The notes: a model not told the origin generated them from the letters alone. Positions 33,982 through 42,876 are shown, numbered from the stretch's first letter. The stretch: 64,000 nt of DNA from Streptomyces sp. NRRL B-1140 (GCF_001280065.1 NZ_LGEA01000106.1:3939-67938), one strand, 5' to 3'. Made by a program: numbers and translations.

Positions 33982-34208
33982 CGCCGTCCGGCTGCCACGG
34001 AACGCAGCACTCCCGCCCCGGCCATCAGGAATCCGACGGCCATGAGCATGCTCAATCCGAACATGTACGTCGGAAAGGGAGTCGTTCCGAGCAGCAGCGG
34101 GGCGACCGTGACCAGTGTTGCCAGGGCGCCGATGAAGAACACGACGGCTCCGGCCCGGACCAGGCGGTCACCGGGAGCGGCGGAATTCGTTTGGGTTTTG
34201 TCACGCAC
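33960..34208 (-). CDS. Small two-span membrane protein
   Basis: An 82-residue protein with two hydrophobic helices (AGAVVFFIGALATLVTVAPLLLG and YMFGLSMLMAVGFLMAGAGVL) and a basic C-terminus (RRQARAGR). GTG 34208 is preferred because the product then starts with the hydrophilic VRDKTQTNSAAPGDRL; the open frame reaches 34241. It is convergent with the HAD gene and divergent from the cold-shock gene. The function is unknown. Confidence 0.75.
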   Translation of the reverse strand: MRDKTQTNSAAPGDRLVRAGAVVFFIGALATLVTVAPLLLGTTPFPTYMFGLSMLMAVGFLMAGAGVLRSVAAGRRQARAGR

Positions 34209-34253
34209 CCGACCAGGGTAGTTCCCAGCGCGAAGGAACAACCGGGTGACGTC

Positions 34254-34309
34254 TTGTCACCGGCCGCAAGACCATTAGCCTTGGTACCGGCGGGTCCGTA
34301 CGACCCGCC
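34254..34309 (+). promoter_or_regulatory. Promoter and leader hairpin of the second cold-shock gene
   Basis: TTGTCA (34254-34259) and TAGCCT (34276-34281) spaced 16 bp form a candidate promoter. The -35 lies in a small palindrome GTGAC-N5-GTCAC (34246-34260). Downstream, GGCGGGTC (34289-34296) and GACCCGCC (34302-34309) form a perfect 8-bp hairpin in the leader, 64 bases before the GTG. Confidence 0.5.
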
Positions 34310-34372
34310 CGAGTGCTATCAAGAGCCGTTTCCAGAAGCAGTTTTCCGACGAGTACGAGGACGAGGACAGAC

Positions 34373-34756
34373 GTGCCCACCGGCAAGGTCAAGTGGTTCA
34401 ACAGTGAGAAGGGCTTCGGCTTTCTCTCCCGTGACGACGGCGGCGACGTCTTCGTCCATTCCTCGGTCCTCCCCGCCGGAGTCGAGACGCTCAAGCCGGG
34501 CCAGCGAGTGGAGTTCGGCGTCGTCGCCGGACAGCGCGGCGACCAGGCGCTGTCCCTGGCGATCCTGGACCCCACCCCGTCCGTCGCCGCCGCGACCCGC
34601 AAGAAGCCGGACGAGCTGGCCTCCATCGTCCAGGACCTGACGACGCTGCTGGAGAACATCACGCCCATGCTGGAGCGGGGCCGCTACCCCGAGAAGACCG
34701 CGGGCAAGAAGATCGCCGGCCTGCTGCGCGCGGTCGCCGACCAGCTGGACGTCTGA
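34373..34756 (+). CDS. Cold-shock-domain protein with C-terminal extension
   Basis: A 127-residue protein. Residues 1-67 are a cold-shock domain with intact RNP1 (KGFGFL) and RNP2 (DVFVHSS). The remaining 60 residues ([51 protein letters not shown]) are helical and amphipathic, and are absent from the 67-residue paralogue at 6796. They may mediate oligomerisation or partner binding. GTG 34373 is preferred since PTGKVKWFN matches the family start. It converges on mqnD. Confidence 0.92.
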   Translation: MPTGKVKWFNSEKGFGFLSRDDGGDVFVHSSVLPAGVETLKPGQRVEFGVVAGQRGDQALSLAILDPTPSVAAATRKKPDELASIVQDLTTLLENITPMLERGRYPEKTAGKKIAGLLRAVADQLDV

Positions 34757-34760
34757 GACC

Positions 34761-35609
34761 TCAGGGAAAGCGCAGCGCGTCCGGGCCGAGGGGCGGTACG
34801 AGTCCCTCGGCCGCCGCGCGGGTCAGCAGCCCGCGTACGGCCGCGTAGCCGTCCTCGCCGAGACCCGCCGTGAACTCGTTGACGTACAGCCCGATGTGCT
34901 GGTCGGCGACGGCCGGGTCCATCTCCTGGGCGTGCTCCATGACGTAGGGCCGGGACGCCTCGGGATCGTCCCAGGCGGCGCGCACGGATGTGCGGATGGA
35001 GTCGGCGAGCAGCCGCAGCTTCTGCTCCCCCAGCGACCGCTTGGCGATGATCGCGCCCAGCGGGATCGGCAGCCCGGTGGTGTGTTCCCAGTGCTCGCCC
35101 ATGTCGGCGAGCTTGTGCAGGCCGTACTCGTGGTAGGTGAAGCGCGCCTCGTGGATCACGAGTCCCGCGTCGACCTTGCCGTCCCGCACGGCCGGCATGA
35201 TCTCGTGGAACGGCATGACGACGATCTCGCCGACCCCGCCGTCCAGCGTGTCCGCGGCCCACAGCCGGAACAGCAGGTAGGCGGTCGACTTCTCACTGGG
35301 CACGGCGACGGTACGACCGGCGAGGCCGAGGCCTGCCTCCCGGGTCAGCACCAGCGGCCCGCAGCCCCGTCCCAGCGCGCCCCCGCAGGGCAGCAGGGCG
35401 TAGTCGTCGAGGACGTAGGGCAGCACCGCGTACGACACCTTCAGCACGTCGGACTCGCCGCGCTCGGCCATGCCGTTGGTGATGTCGATGTCGGCGAAGG
35501 TCACGTCGAGGGCCGGTGCGCCCGGGACCCGGTCGTGGGCCAGGGCGTCGAAGACGAACGTGTCGTTCGGGCAGGGTGAGTACGCGATCTGCAGCCGCTC
35601 AACTGTCAT
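34761..35609 (-). CDS. mqnD: 1,4-dihydroxy-6-naphthoate synthase, futalosine pathway
   Basis: A 282-residue enzyme of the futalosine route to menaquinone. It turns cyclic dehypoxanthinyl futalosine into 1,4-dihydroxy-6-naphthoate. The sequence matches MqnD: IAYSPCPNDTFVFDALAH, VTFADIDITN, LKVSYAVLPYVLDDYALLPCGGALGRGCGPLVL, PSEKSTAYLLFRLW, and DAGLVIHEARFTYHEYGL with the catalytic His. Its ATG overlaps the mqnB stop by 11 bases, so the two are cotranslated. The earlier pathway genes mqnA and mqnC are not in the window. Confidence 0.96.
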   Translation of the reverse strand: MTVERLQIAYSPCPNDTFVFDALAHDRVPGAPALDVTFADIDITNGMAERGESDVLKVSYAVLPYVLDDYALLPCGGALGRGCGPLVLTREAGLGLAGRTVAVPSEKSTAYLLFRLWAADTLDGGVGEIVVMPFHEIMPAVRDGKVDAGLVIHEARFTYHEYGLHKLADMGEHWEHTTGLPIPLGAIIAKRSLGEQKLRLLADSIRTSVRAAWDDPEASRPYVMEHAQEMDPAVADQHIGLYVNEFTAGLGEDGYAAVRGLLTRAAAEGLVPPLGPDALRFP

Positions 35610-36255
35610 GCCGGTTCCAACCCTCCAGTACGGGCGCGAGCTTCCCGAACCCCTCCGTCAAGGCTGCCAGGGCGTCGGGGATGCGCCAGGCGGCACGGTC
35701 CCTCGGCCCCACGGGATTGGAGATCGCCCGGATCTCCAGCACCGGCACGCCGTGCGCGGCGGCGGCCTCGGCGACGCCGAAACCCTCCATGGCCTCGGCG
35801 AGGGCGGTGGGGTGCCGCTCCCGCAGCGCGGCGGCCCGGGCGGCCGTCCCGGTCACGGTCGACACGGTGAGGACGGCCCCGGTGCGGGCCCCGGTGGCTT
35901 CGGCGGCCCGCCGTACGAGATCGGCGGGCGGCTCATGCCTGACGGTCCCGAACCCGAGCTCGGTGACCGGCACGAACCCGTCCTCGGTCTCGGCCCCCAG
36001 ATCGGCCGCGACGACCTCGTCGGCGACGATCAGCGACCCCACGGGCGCCCCGGGCCGGAACCCGCCCCCGATCCCGGCGGAGACGACGAGGCCGTAGGGC
36101 TCGCCGTGCACGGCGGCGACGGTGAGGGCGGAGGCGACGGAGGCGGCGGCGAGCGCGGGCCCCACACCTCCGGCGATCACCTCGATGCCGCTGTCACCCG
36201 GGCAGGCCTGGGCCACCGCGTCCCTCTCCACGGGAACAGCGGTGGCCACGAGCAC
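35599..36255 (-). CDS. mqnB: Futalosine hydrolase
   Basis: A 218-residue nucleoside phosphorylase-fold enzyme that removes hypoxanthine from futalosine. VLVATAVPVERDAVAQACPG, AGGVGPALAAASVASAL, GLVVSAGIGGGFRPGAPVGSLIVADEVVAADLGAE, EAMEGFGVAEAAAAHGVPVLEIRAISN with the ligand Glu-Met-Glu triad, and PDALAALTEGFGKL are typical of MqnB. GTG 36255 is chosen because family members begin RVLVVTAVPAERDAV; the upstream frame has no ATG and would overlap the DUF2771 gene. It is coupled to mqnD. Confidence 0.92.
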   Translation of the reverse strand: MLVATAVPVERDAVAQACPGDSGIEVIAGGVGPALAAASVASALTVAAVHGEPYGLVVSAGIGGGFRPGAPVGSLIVADEVVAADLGAETEDGFVPVTELGFGTVRHEPPADLVRRAAEATGARTGAVLTVSTVTGTAARAAALRERHPTALAEAMEGFGVAEAAAAHGVPVLEIRAISNPVGPRDRAAWRIPDALAALTEGFGKLAPVLEGWNRHDS

Positions 36256-36278
36256 CCGGCCCAGCCCAGCGGCAGCGA

Positions 36279-36752
36279 TCAGGCGTCCTTCTTGAGCTTG
36301 AAGTTCCAGAGCCCGGACGGGTCCTTGTCGCCTTCCTTGATGGACACCAGCGTCGAGTTGCCCTGTGCGCCGTACTGGGCGTTGAAGAACACGCTGCCCG
36401 GAATCGTGCGGTAGGTCTTCGTGCTGGAGTCGGTCAGCGGCTGGCCGTTCATCAGGATCGTCCAGCCCTCGTCGGCGATCTCGGGGTCGACCCCGAAGCG
36501 CACCGTCTCGTCGGGGTCGACGGAGATGCTCTTGATGCCCTTGTTCTTCAGGCACCCGGCGAGATCGGACGGCTTCAGGGCGTCGCCCTCGCCGCCGCAG
36601 GTGGCTCCGGAGTTCACCGAGTCGCTGCCCACGGTGACCGTGGCGATCGGAGTCGGCTTGTCACAGGCCGACAGGACGAGCAGTCCGGCGGATACGACGC
36701 CGGCGACGGCGACGGCGCGGCGGCGTCGCACAACGGATTGCAACGTGTTCAT
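36279..36752 (-). CDS. DUF2771-like lipoprotein
   Basis: A 157-residue lipoprotein. The signal is RRRRAVAVAGVVSAGLLVLSAC, with lipobox LSAC placing the lipidated Cys at residue 30. The mature part (VTVGSDSVNSGATCGGEGDALKPSDLAGCLKNKG, VDPDETVRFGVDPEIADEGWTILMNGQPLT, GLWNFKLKKD) fits the actinobacterial DUF2771 pattern. It is probably extracellular and membrane-tethered; its role is unknown. It sits immediately upstream of mqnB on the same strand, a 23-base gap, so it is likely the first gene of the menaquinone operon. Confidence 0.8.
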   Translation of the reverse strand: MNTLQSVVRRRRAVAVAGVVSAGLLVLSACDKPTPIATVTVGSDSVNSGATCGGEGDALKPSDLAGCLKNKGIKSISVDPDETVRFGVDPEIADEGWTILMNGQPLTDSSTKTYRTIPGSVFFNAQYGAQGNSTLVSIKEGDKDPSGLWNFKLKKDA

Positions 36753-36845
36753 GGGCGAAGGCTATCGGGCCCGCGGGGCGGACCGCCCACGCGGGGTACG
36801 GCTCCCGGTGAGATCCATCAGAAGGGCCGCACGCCCCACACGGCC

Positions 36846-38318
36846 CTAGGCCACCCGCGCCCGCCCCGTGCCCCCGCGCCGGGCCGAGTCGATCAGCCCC
36901 CGCACGGTCGCCAGCCACCCGGCGCCGACGATCGCGGCACCCACCGCCAGCCCGGCCGTGCCGTTGAGCGGCATCGCGATGCCGATCGCGCCACCCAGCA
37001 CCCAGGACATCTGCAGCAGCGTCTCGGAGCGGGCGAAGGCCGAGGTGCGGACCAGTTCGGGCACGTCCCGCTGGATCAGCGCGTCCAGGGACAGCTTGGC
37101 CAGGGCCTGCGCGAACCCGGCGATCGCGGCCAGGCCGGCCACCAGGACCGCGCCGAAGAACACCGCCGCCGTGATCGCCGCGCCCGCCACGCACGCCACG
37201 ACCGTCACGATGATGATCTCCGGGGCCCGGGAGCGCAGCCACGCCCCGACGGCCGTGCCGAGCGCGTTGCCCACGCCCGCCGCGACACCGACTATCCCCA
37301 GGGACACGGCCGCGCTCTGTCCGGAGATCGGGTGCTCACGCAGCAGGAACGCCAGGAAGAAGATCAGGAACCCGGTCAGGCAGCGGATGGCGGCGTTGGC
37401 GGCCAGCGCGTGGGTGACGGCCGGGCCGACCGTGCGCAGCCCGGGCCGCTTGACCGGCCGGCGGTGCGGCCCGTGCAGGTGTTCCTCGTCCGCCGCCAGC
37501 AGGGCGCGGTCCTCGCCCTTGGCGGAGTCGACCTTGGGCGGCAGCGTGAACGACAGGATCGTTCCCGCCACGAACAGCACGAAGGCGCCGAAGAGCGGCC
37601 AGCGCGGCCCGATCTGCTGGAGCCCGGCACCGACGGGCGCGGCGATGCCGGTGGCGAGGAGCCCGCCGAGGGTCACCCGCGAGTTGGCCTTCACCAGGGA
37701 GAACCGCGGTGGCAGCAGGCGGGGCACGACGGCGCTTCTGACGACGCCGTACGCCTTCGACGAGACGAGGACGCCGAGCGCGGCCGGGTACAGCTCCAGG
37801 CCGCCGCTGACGACCGCGCCGGACAGGACGATCGCGAGCAGGGCCCGGGCCAGCATCGCGCCGGCCATGGCGGCGCGGCGGCCGTGCGGCAGGCGGTCGA
37901 GGAGGGGGCCGATGACGGGGGCGAGGAGGGTGAAGGGCGCCATGGTGATGGCGAGGTAGAGCGCGACGCGTCCGCGCGCCTCGTCGGTGGGCACGGAGAA
38001 GAAGACGGTGGAGGCGAGGGCGACCGTGATCATGACGTCGCCGGCGCCGTTCACACCGTGCAGTTCGATCAGCTTGCCCAGGCCGGACTCGCCGGCCCCG
38101 TGCGCGTGGGTGGCCTTGCGGATGCCGCGGGCCGTGCCGGTCACCGGGAAGTGCAGGGCACGGCCGACCGTGCGGAAGAAGCCGCCCGCACGGCCCGGTC
38201 CGCCCGGTCGGATAGTTCCCTTGACCCCTTTCGGCCCACCGGTCCCGGTGGCGCCCGGGGGTGTCTTCGCGGCTGCCACGACGTCATAGTGCCCCGATAA
38301 GGCCGTGGGTAGTGCCAT
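36846..38318 (-). CDS. MFS transporter
   Basis: A 490-residue membrane protein with about twelve hydrophobic segments (VMITVALASTVFFSVPT, YLAITMAPFTLLAPVIGPLLDRLPHGRRAAMAGAMLARALLAIVLSG, WPLFGAFVLFVAGTILSF, TGFLIFFLAFLLRE, IIIVTVVACVAGAAITAAVFFGAVLVAGLAAIAGFAQAL, ETLLQMSWVLGGAIGIAMPLNGTAGLAVGAAIVGAGWL). DRLPHGRR is the MFS signature loop. A charged stretch (ADEEHLHGPHRRPVKR) lies in the centre. The ATG at 38318 has no strong ribosome-binding site; GTG 38279 is possible. The substrate is unknown. It diverges from DUF3027. Confidence 0.85.
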   Translation of the reverse strand: MALPTALSGHYDVVAAAKTPPGATGTGGPKGVKGTIRPGGPGRAGGFFRTVGRALHFPVTGTARGIRKATHAHGAGESGLGKLIELHGVNGAGDVMITVALASTVFFSVPTDEARGRVALYLAITMAPFTLLAPVIGPLLDRLPHGRRAAMAGAMLARALLAIVLSGAVVSGGLELYPAALGVLVSSKAYGVVRSAVVPRLLPPRFSLVKANSRVTLGGLLATGIAAPVGAGLQQIGPRWPLFGAFVLFVAGTILSFTLPPKVDSAKGEDRALLAADEEHLHGPHRRPVKRPGLRTVGPAVTHALAANAAIRCLTGFLIFFLAFLLREHPISGQSAAVSLGIVGVAAGVGNALGTAVGAWLRSRAPEIIIVTVVACVAGAAITAAVFFGAVLVAGLAAIAGFAQALAKLSLDALIQRDVPELVRTSAFARSETLLQMSWVLGGAIGIAMPLNGTAGLAVGAAIVGAGWLATVRGLIDSARRGGTGRARVA

Positions 38319-38551
38319 TACCGCTTGTATAGGGCCTGTGGGGTGACTGTGCGGGGCGGCGGCCCGGGGACCGGTGGACGGTGCAAGAGGACCGTCGGTG
38401 TACGCGACGTGGGGCGGAAGGGTAGCGTGCGTATCTCAGCCATCCCGCAAAATGGATGAAGGACGTCGACGCGGTCCCCCGGTCCGCTCCGTCCGCCCCT
38501 GTGCCGGGAGTGGCGCACTCGTGAGACGGCGTATGGAGAGAAGCGATACCT

Positions 38552-39478
38552 GTGAGCGCAGCGACAACGCGAAGCCGCACCCCTGACCGTCTGTGCGCCG
38601 AGGCAGTCGACCTCGCCCGCGCCGCAGCCGAGGAGGCCGCGGCGCCGGGAATCGTCGGCGAGCACGTGGGGCTGGTCTCCGAGGGGGACCGCGTTGTCAC
38701 GCACTTCTTCGAGTGCCGGGAGCTCGGCTACCGGGGCTGGCGGTGGGCCGTGACGGTGGCCCGGGCCTCCCGGGCGAAGATCGTCACGGTGGACGAGGCG
38801 GCGCTGCTGCCCGGGCCCGACGCGGTGCTGGCGCCCGAGTGGGTGCCGTGGAGCGAGCGGCTGCGTCCCGGCGACATGGGGCCGGGCGATCTGCTGCCCA
38901 CCGACGCCGAGGACCTGCGGCTGGAGCCGGGCTACTCGGGCGAGGACGAGCCGGCGCCGAACGTCCCCGTCTCCCACGAGATGGCCGACCTGGTCGAGGC
39001 GGAGGACGCGGACCTCACCGCCGGCTCCGCGACCGGTTTCACGGTGCCCCCCTCCCGCGGTTCGATCCCGGCGGTCGCCGAGGAGCTGGGCATGCGCCGG
39101 GCCCGCGTCCTGTCCCGCTACGGCCTGCACAGCGCGGCCGACCGCTGGGAGGAGGCGTTCGGCCCCAAGACGCCCATGGCCCAGTCGGCCCCCGCGGCCT
39201 GCGTCAGCTGCGGCTTCCTGGTTCCCATCGGCGGCTCCCTCGGCCAGGCCTTCGGCGCCTGCGCCAACGAGTTCTCCCCGGCCGACGGCCGCCTGGTCTC
39301 CCTCGCCTACGGCTGCGGCGGCCACTCCGAGGCCGCGGTCATGCCCCGCCCGCCCCAGCCGCCCGCCCCGGTCATCGACGAGACCCGGGTCGACCCGTTC
39401 CCGCTGCGCCCGGCCCCGGACTCGGGATCGGTGACTCCGACGGCGGACGCGGACACGGAGGAACTGGGTCACTCGTAG
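38552..39478 (+). CDS. DUF3027 protein
   Basis: A 308-residue protein of actinobacterial DUF3027: LCAEAVDLARAAAEEAAAPGIVGEHVG, VTHFFECRELGYRGWRWAVTVARASRAKIVTVDEAALLPGPDAVLAPEWVPWSERLRPGDMGPGDLLPT, RARVLSRYGLHSAADRWEEAFGPKTPMAQSAPAACVSCGFLVPIGGSLGQAFGACANEFSPADGRLVSLAYGCGGHSEA. The Cys/His cluster near the end may bind metal. The function is unknown. GTG 38552 follows GGAGAG. It precedes the sacsin-like gene by 125 bases, a hairpin lying between. Confidence 0.9.
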   Translation: MSAATTRSRTPDRLCAEAVDLARAAAEEAAAPGIVGEHVGLVSEGDRVVTHFFECRELGYRGWRWAVTVARASRAKIVTVDEAALLPGPDAVLAPEWVPWSERLRPGDMGPGDLLPTDAEDLRLEPGYSGEDEPAPNVPVSHEMADLVEAEDADLTAGSATGFTVPPSRGSIPAVAEELGMRRARVLSRYGLHSAADRWEEAFGPKTPMAQSAPAACVSCGFLVPIGGSLGQAFGACANEFSPADGRLVSLAYGCGGHSEAAVMPRPPQPPAPVIDETRVDPFPLRPAPDSGSVTPTADADTEELGHS

Positions 39479-39500
39479 CCCCCCGCGTCTTGCGGTCACC

Positions 39501-39529
39501 GCCCGCCCGGACGCCCGCGCCGGGCGGGC
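39501..39529. terminator. Hairpin after DUF3027
   Basis: Perfect 10-bp inverted repeat GCCCGCCCGG (39501-39510) and CCGGGCGGGC (39520-39529) around nine bases, 22 bases past the stop. It should separate the DUF3027 transcript from the next gene. Confidence 0.75.
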
Positions 39530-39565
39530 GCACGCCGTCCGCTTCCCAGGCGGTACCTTTCCCTC

Positions 39566-39589
39566 ACGTCCACGAGGACGTCCACGAGG
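39566..39589 (+). repeat. Perfect tandem 12-mer before the sacsin-like gene
   Basis: ACGTCCACGAGG occurs twice in direct tandem (39566-39577 and 39578-39589), ending at the ribosome-binding region GAGGAGAAGGA, 15 bases before GTG 39604. It could affect translation initiation or be a slippage product. Confidence 0.7.
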
Positions 39590-39603
39590 AGAAGGAACGG
39601 AAC

Positions 39604-42600
39604 GTGAGCAGCAAGTTCGTGCGGCCCGCCGCCGAGGGGGCCGATCCGTTCGGTACCGCCCGTCTGCGGCGCGGTGTCCTCGACGCCTGGGCCACCAGCC
39701 CCGCCCGGTTCCGTGAGGACGCCAACGCCGAGGAGGATCTGGTCCTCGGCGGCTACCGGGACCGGCTCGTCGTGGAACTCGCCCAGAACGCGGCCGACGC
39801 CGCCGCCCGGGCCCAGGTGCCGGGTCGGCTGCGGCTCACCCTGCGGGACGACGTGCTCGTCGCCGCCAACACCGGCGCCCCGCTGGACGCGGCCGGGGTC
39901 GAGTCGCTGTCCACCCTGCGGGCATCGGCCAAGCGGGACCCCGGGGACACCTCCTCCGTGGGACGGTTCGGCGTCGGCTTCGCCGCCGTGCTGTCGGTCA
40001 CCGACGAGCCCGCCGTCGTCGGCCGGCACGGCGGTGTGCGGTGGTCGCTGGCCGAGGCCAGGGCCCTGGCCGCCGAGACCGCCCGGCACAGCCCCGGCCT
40101 CGGTGACGAGGTCCGGCGGCGCGACGGGCACGTACCGCTGCTGCGGCTGCCGTACGCCGCCGAGGGCACCGCCCCCGCCCCCTACGACACCGCCGTCATC
40201 CTGCCGCTGCGCGACACCCCGGCCGCCGATCTCGCCGAACGCCTCCTGCGGGCCGTCGACGACGCCGTGCTGCTCACCCTCCCCGGACTCGAAGAGCTGG
40301 TCGTCGAGATCAACGGGGAGAGCCCGCGTACCCTGACCCGCCGCACCGACGGCCCCTTCACCGTCGTCGACGACTCCGCCCACGGCGTCACCCACTGGCG
40401 TACCACCGCCGCCCACGGCCCCCTCACCCCCGGCCTCCTCGCCGACCGGCCCGTCGAGGAGCGGCTGCGGCCCCACTGGTCCGTCACCTGGGCCGTGCCC
40501 GTGGACAGCGACGGCAGCCCGGCCCGGCCCCGCACGAGCGCCGTCGTGCACGCCCCCACCCCGAGCGACGAACCGCTCGGTGTCCCGGCGCTGCTCATCG
40601 CCTCGTTCCCGCTGGACTCCACCCGCCGGCACGCCGCCCCCGGCCCGCTGACCGACTTCCTCGTCGAGCGCGCGGCCGACGCCTACGCCGAACTTCTCGG
40701 CGACTGGCGGCCGGTGGCGTCCGGGATCATCGACCTCGTGCCGGGCCCGCTCGGCAAGGGCGAACTGGACGGCGCCCTGCGCCAGGCGATCCTCCAGCGG
40801 CTGCCGCGGACCTCCTTCCTGCCGCCCGCGCTCCCGCCCCGCGCGGACGACGAGCTGCCGGAGACCCTGCGGCCCCGCGACGCCGAGGTCGTCGAGAGCG
40901 CGGGCGCGGACACCGTGCGGGTGCTCGCCGAGGTGCTCCCCACCCTGCTGCCCGCCGGTCTCGAGCGCCGCGCCGAGCTGCGGACCCTGGGTGTCGCCCG
41001 CGTCCCGCTGGCCGACGCCATCGACCGGCTGGCCGGTCTGGAGAAGGACCCCGGCTGGTGGCGGCGGCTCTACGACAGCCTCGCCGGGACCGACCCGGAC
41101 CGCCTGTCGGGGCTTCCGGTGCCCTTGGCGGACGGCCGGACGACCATCGGGCCCCGGCAGGTGCTGCTGCCCGGTGCCCAGACCGCGCGGATCGACCCCG
41201 AGGTGCTGGCCCGGCTCGGCCTGAAGGTCGCCCACCCCGACGCCGCCCACCCGATCCTGGAGAAGCTCGGCGCCCTGCCCGCCACCCCCCGGGCGGTCCT
41301 GACCACCCCGCAGGTCCGGGTCGCCGTCGCCGCGTCCCTGGACGACGAGGGCGGCGTGAACTGGGAAGAGGACTCCCTCGACGCCGAGGAACTGGCCGAC
41401 ACCGTGCTCGCGCTGGTGCGGGACGCCGGCCTGGAGCCCGGTGAGGAGCCCTGGCTCGGCGCGCTCGCCCTGCCCGACGAGGACGGCGAACCGGCCCCGG
41501 CCTGCGAACTCGTCTTCCCCGGCGGGCCCTTCGCCCAGGTCATGCGCGAGGGCGAACTGGCCTTCGTGGACGCCGAGCTGGCCGCCAAGTGGGGCGAGCA
41601 GCCGCTCGCCGCCTGCGGTGTCCTGGTGGACTTCGCGCTCGTCCGCGCCACCGACGTCGTCCTCGACCCGGACGAACTGGAACCCCGCGAGGGCGACTTC
41701 GCCGAACCCGACGACGCGGGCCTGCTGGACGCCGTCGACGTGTGGTGCGAGGACGTCCTGGACCGCTTCCCGGACAGCCCGGTGCCGCCGGTCGCCACCG
41801 AGATCGTCGCCGTACGGGACCTGGATCTCGTGGACGAGGACAAGTGGGCGCAGGCGCTGGCGCTGCTGTCCCGGCCGCCGCTCAGGGACGCGATCGTGCA
41901 GCCCGTGCGGATCCTGCTGCCGGACGGCACGCACGAGGCCGTCCGGCCGTACACGGCCTGGTGGCTGCGCGGGAACCCGGTGCTCGACGGCCGCCGCCCG
42001 GCCGGCCTCAGGGCCGCCGGCGGCGATCCGCTGCTGCGGGGGCTGTACGACGAGGCCGACGCGACCGGGTTCGAGGACGAGCAGGTGCTGCGGGCGCTGG
42101 GGGTGCGGACGTCCGTCGCCGCGCTGCTGGACGAGCCCGGCGGCGCCGCCGAGCTGCTCGACCGGCTCGCCGACCCGGAACGGCGGGTGACCAACGCTCA
42201 ACTGCACGCCCTGTACGGGGCGCTGGCCGAACTGGACCCCGAGCAGGTGACCCTGCCGGACGACCTGCGGGCCGTCGTCGACGGCCGGGTGGAGGTCGTG
42301 GACGCGGCCGACGCGGTGGTGTGCGACTCGCCCGACCTGCTGCCGTTCACCGAGGGTGTGCCGCTGCTTCCCGTACGCCCGTCACGCGCCGTGGAGCTGG
42401 CCGAACTGTTCCAGGTGCGGCGGCTGAGCGAGTCGGTCACCGGGCACGTCACCTCCGAGGGCACCGAGCACGACGTGCCGGAGCCGGTGCGGGTGCTGCT
42501 CGGCCGGCAGACTCCGGCCTCCTACGTCGAGCACGAGGAACTCGTCGTCGACGGCGTGGAGATCGACTGGCGGCTCACCGACGACGGCGTCCTGCACGCC

Positions 42601-42732
42601 GCGACCCTGGAGGGCGTCGCCGCTGGGCTCGCCTGGGCGGCGGGGCAGTGGCCCCGGCGGTTCGAGGTGGCGGCACTGCTGGAGGACCCGTCCCGCACGG
42701 ACGAACTGGCGCGGGACCGGTGGTTCGACTGA
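39604..42732 (+). CDS. Sacsin/Hsp90-like GHKL ATPase protein
   Basis: A 1042-residue protein. The first 240 residues hold a GHKL/Hsp90-like ATP site: DRLVVELAQNAADAAARAQ (the N-box Glu and Asn), DDVLVAANTGAPLDAAGVESLSTLRASAK, and SSVGRFGVGFAAVLSVTDEP (G2 loop). This is the sacsin N-terminal ATP-binding-like domain. The remaining ~800 residues have no recognised domain. It probably acts as a cytoplasmic chaperone-like ATPase. GTG 39604 is chosen since it follows GAGGAGAAGGAACG; the open frame that extends to 38593 runs across DUF3027 and is rejected. Confidence 0.88.
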   Translation: MSSKFVRPAAEGADPFGTARLRRGVLDAWATSPARFREDANAEEDLVLGGYRDRLVVELAQNAADAAARAQVPGRLRLTLRDDVLVAANTGAPLDAAGVESLSTLRASAKRDPGDTSSVGRFGVGFAAVLSVTDEPAVVGRHGGVRWSLAEARALAAETARHSPGLGDEVRRRDGHVPLLRLPYAAEGTAPAPYDTAVILPLRDTPAADLAERLLRAVDDAVLLTLPGLEELVVEINGESPRTLTRRTDGPFTVVDDSAHGVTHWRTTAAHGPLTPGLLADRPVEERLRPHWSVTWAVPVDSDGSPARPRTSAVVHAPTPSDEPLGVPALLIASFPLDSTRRHAAPGPLTDFLVERAADAYAELLGDWRPVASGIIDLVPGPLGKGELDGALRQAILQRLPRTSFLPPALPPRADDELPETLRPRDAEVVESAGADTVRVLAEVLPTLLPAGLERRAELRTLGVARVPLADAIDRLAGLEKDPGWWRRLYDSLAGTDPDRLSGLPVPLADGRTTIGPRQVLLPGAQTARIDPEVLARLGLKVAHPDAAHPILEKLGALPATPRAVLTTPQVRVAVAASLDDEGGVNWEEDSLDAEELADTVLALVRDAGLEPGEEPWLGALALPDEDGEPAPACELVFPGGPFAQVMREGELAFVDAELAAKWGEQPLAACGVLVDFALVRATDVVLDPDELEPREGDFAEPDDAGLLDAVDVWCEDVLDRFPDSPVPPVATEIVAVRDLDLVDEDKWAQALALLSRPPLRDAIVQPVRILLPDGTHEAVRPYTAWWLRGNPVLDGRRPAGLRAAGGDPLLRGLYDEADATGFEDEQVLRALGVRTSVAALLDEPGGAAELLDRLADPERRVTNAQLHALYGALAELDPEQVTLPDDLRAVVDGRVEVVDAADAVVCDSPDLLPFTEGVPLLPVRPSRAVELAELFQVRRLSESVTGHVTSEGTEHDVPEPVRVLLGRQTPASYVEHEELVVDGVEIDWRLTDDGVLHAATLEGVAAGLAWAAGQWPRRFEVAALLEDPSRTDELARDRWFD

Positions 42733-42782
42733 GCCGGTGGTGAGGCAGGCGGTGAGAACCGACCGGGCGGCGTACGGCCGTT

Positions 42783-42811
42783 GGTGAAAACTCCCGCACA
42801 TTTTTTTCACC
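42783..42811. other. A/T-rich inverted repeat after the sacsin-like gene
   Basis: GGTGAAAA (42783-42790) and TTTTCACC (42804-42811) form a perfect 8-bp inverted repeat with a run of seven T, rare in this genome. It could be the terminator of the sacsin-like gene or an operator of the secreted gene that follows. Confidence 0.5.
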
Positions 42812-42816
42812 TGTCG

Positions 42817-42876
42817 TACAACCATGCGCATCACTGGGCTATCTGATCACGTGAGTCAACAGACTCCACGATCACT
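42817..42876 (+). promoter_or_regulatory. Promoter/leader block 1 of the secreted paralogues
   Basis: TACAACC (42817-42823), 17 bases, ATCTGATCA (42841-42849), then GAGTC (42853-42857) and GACTC (42862-42866) as an inverted repeat, and TCACTT (42871-42876 region). The same elements with the same 17-base spacing recur at 43934-43995. CAACC at -35 with a 16-17 bp spacing is typical of ECF sigma promoters, an inference here. Confidence 0.55.

Noticed and set aside
38593..39603. Open frame extending the sacsin-like ATPase 337 residues upstream
   Set aside because: It runs across DUF3027 in a different frame, its composition is Arg/Gly/Pro-rich as in shadow frames, and GTG 39604 has a clear ribosome-binding site.
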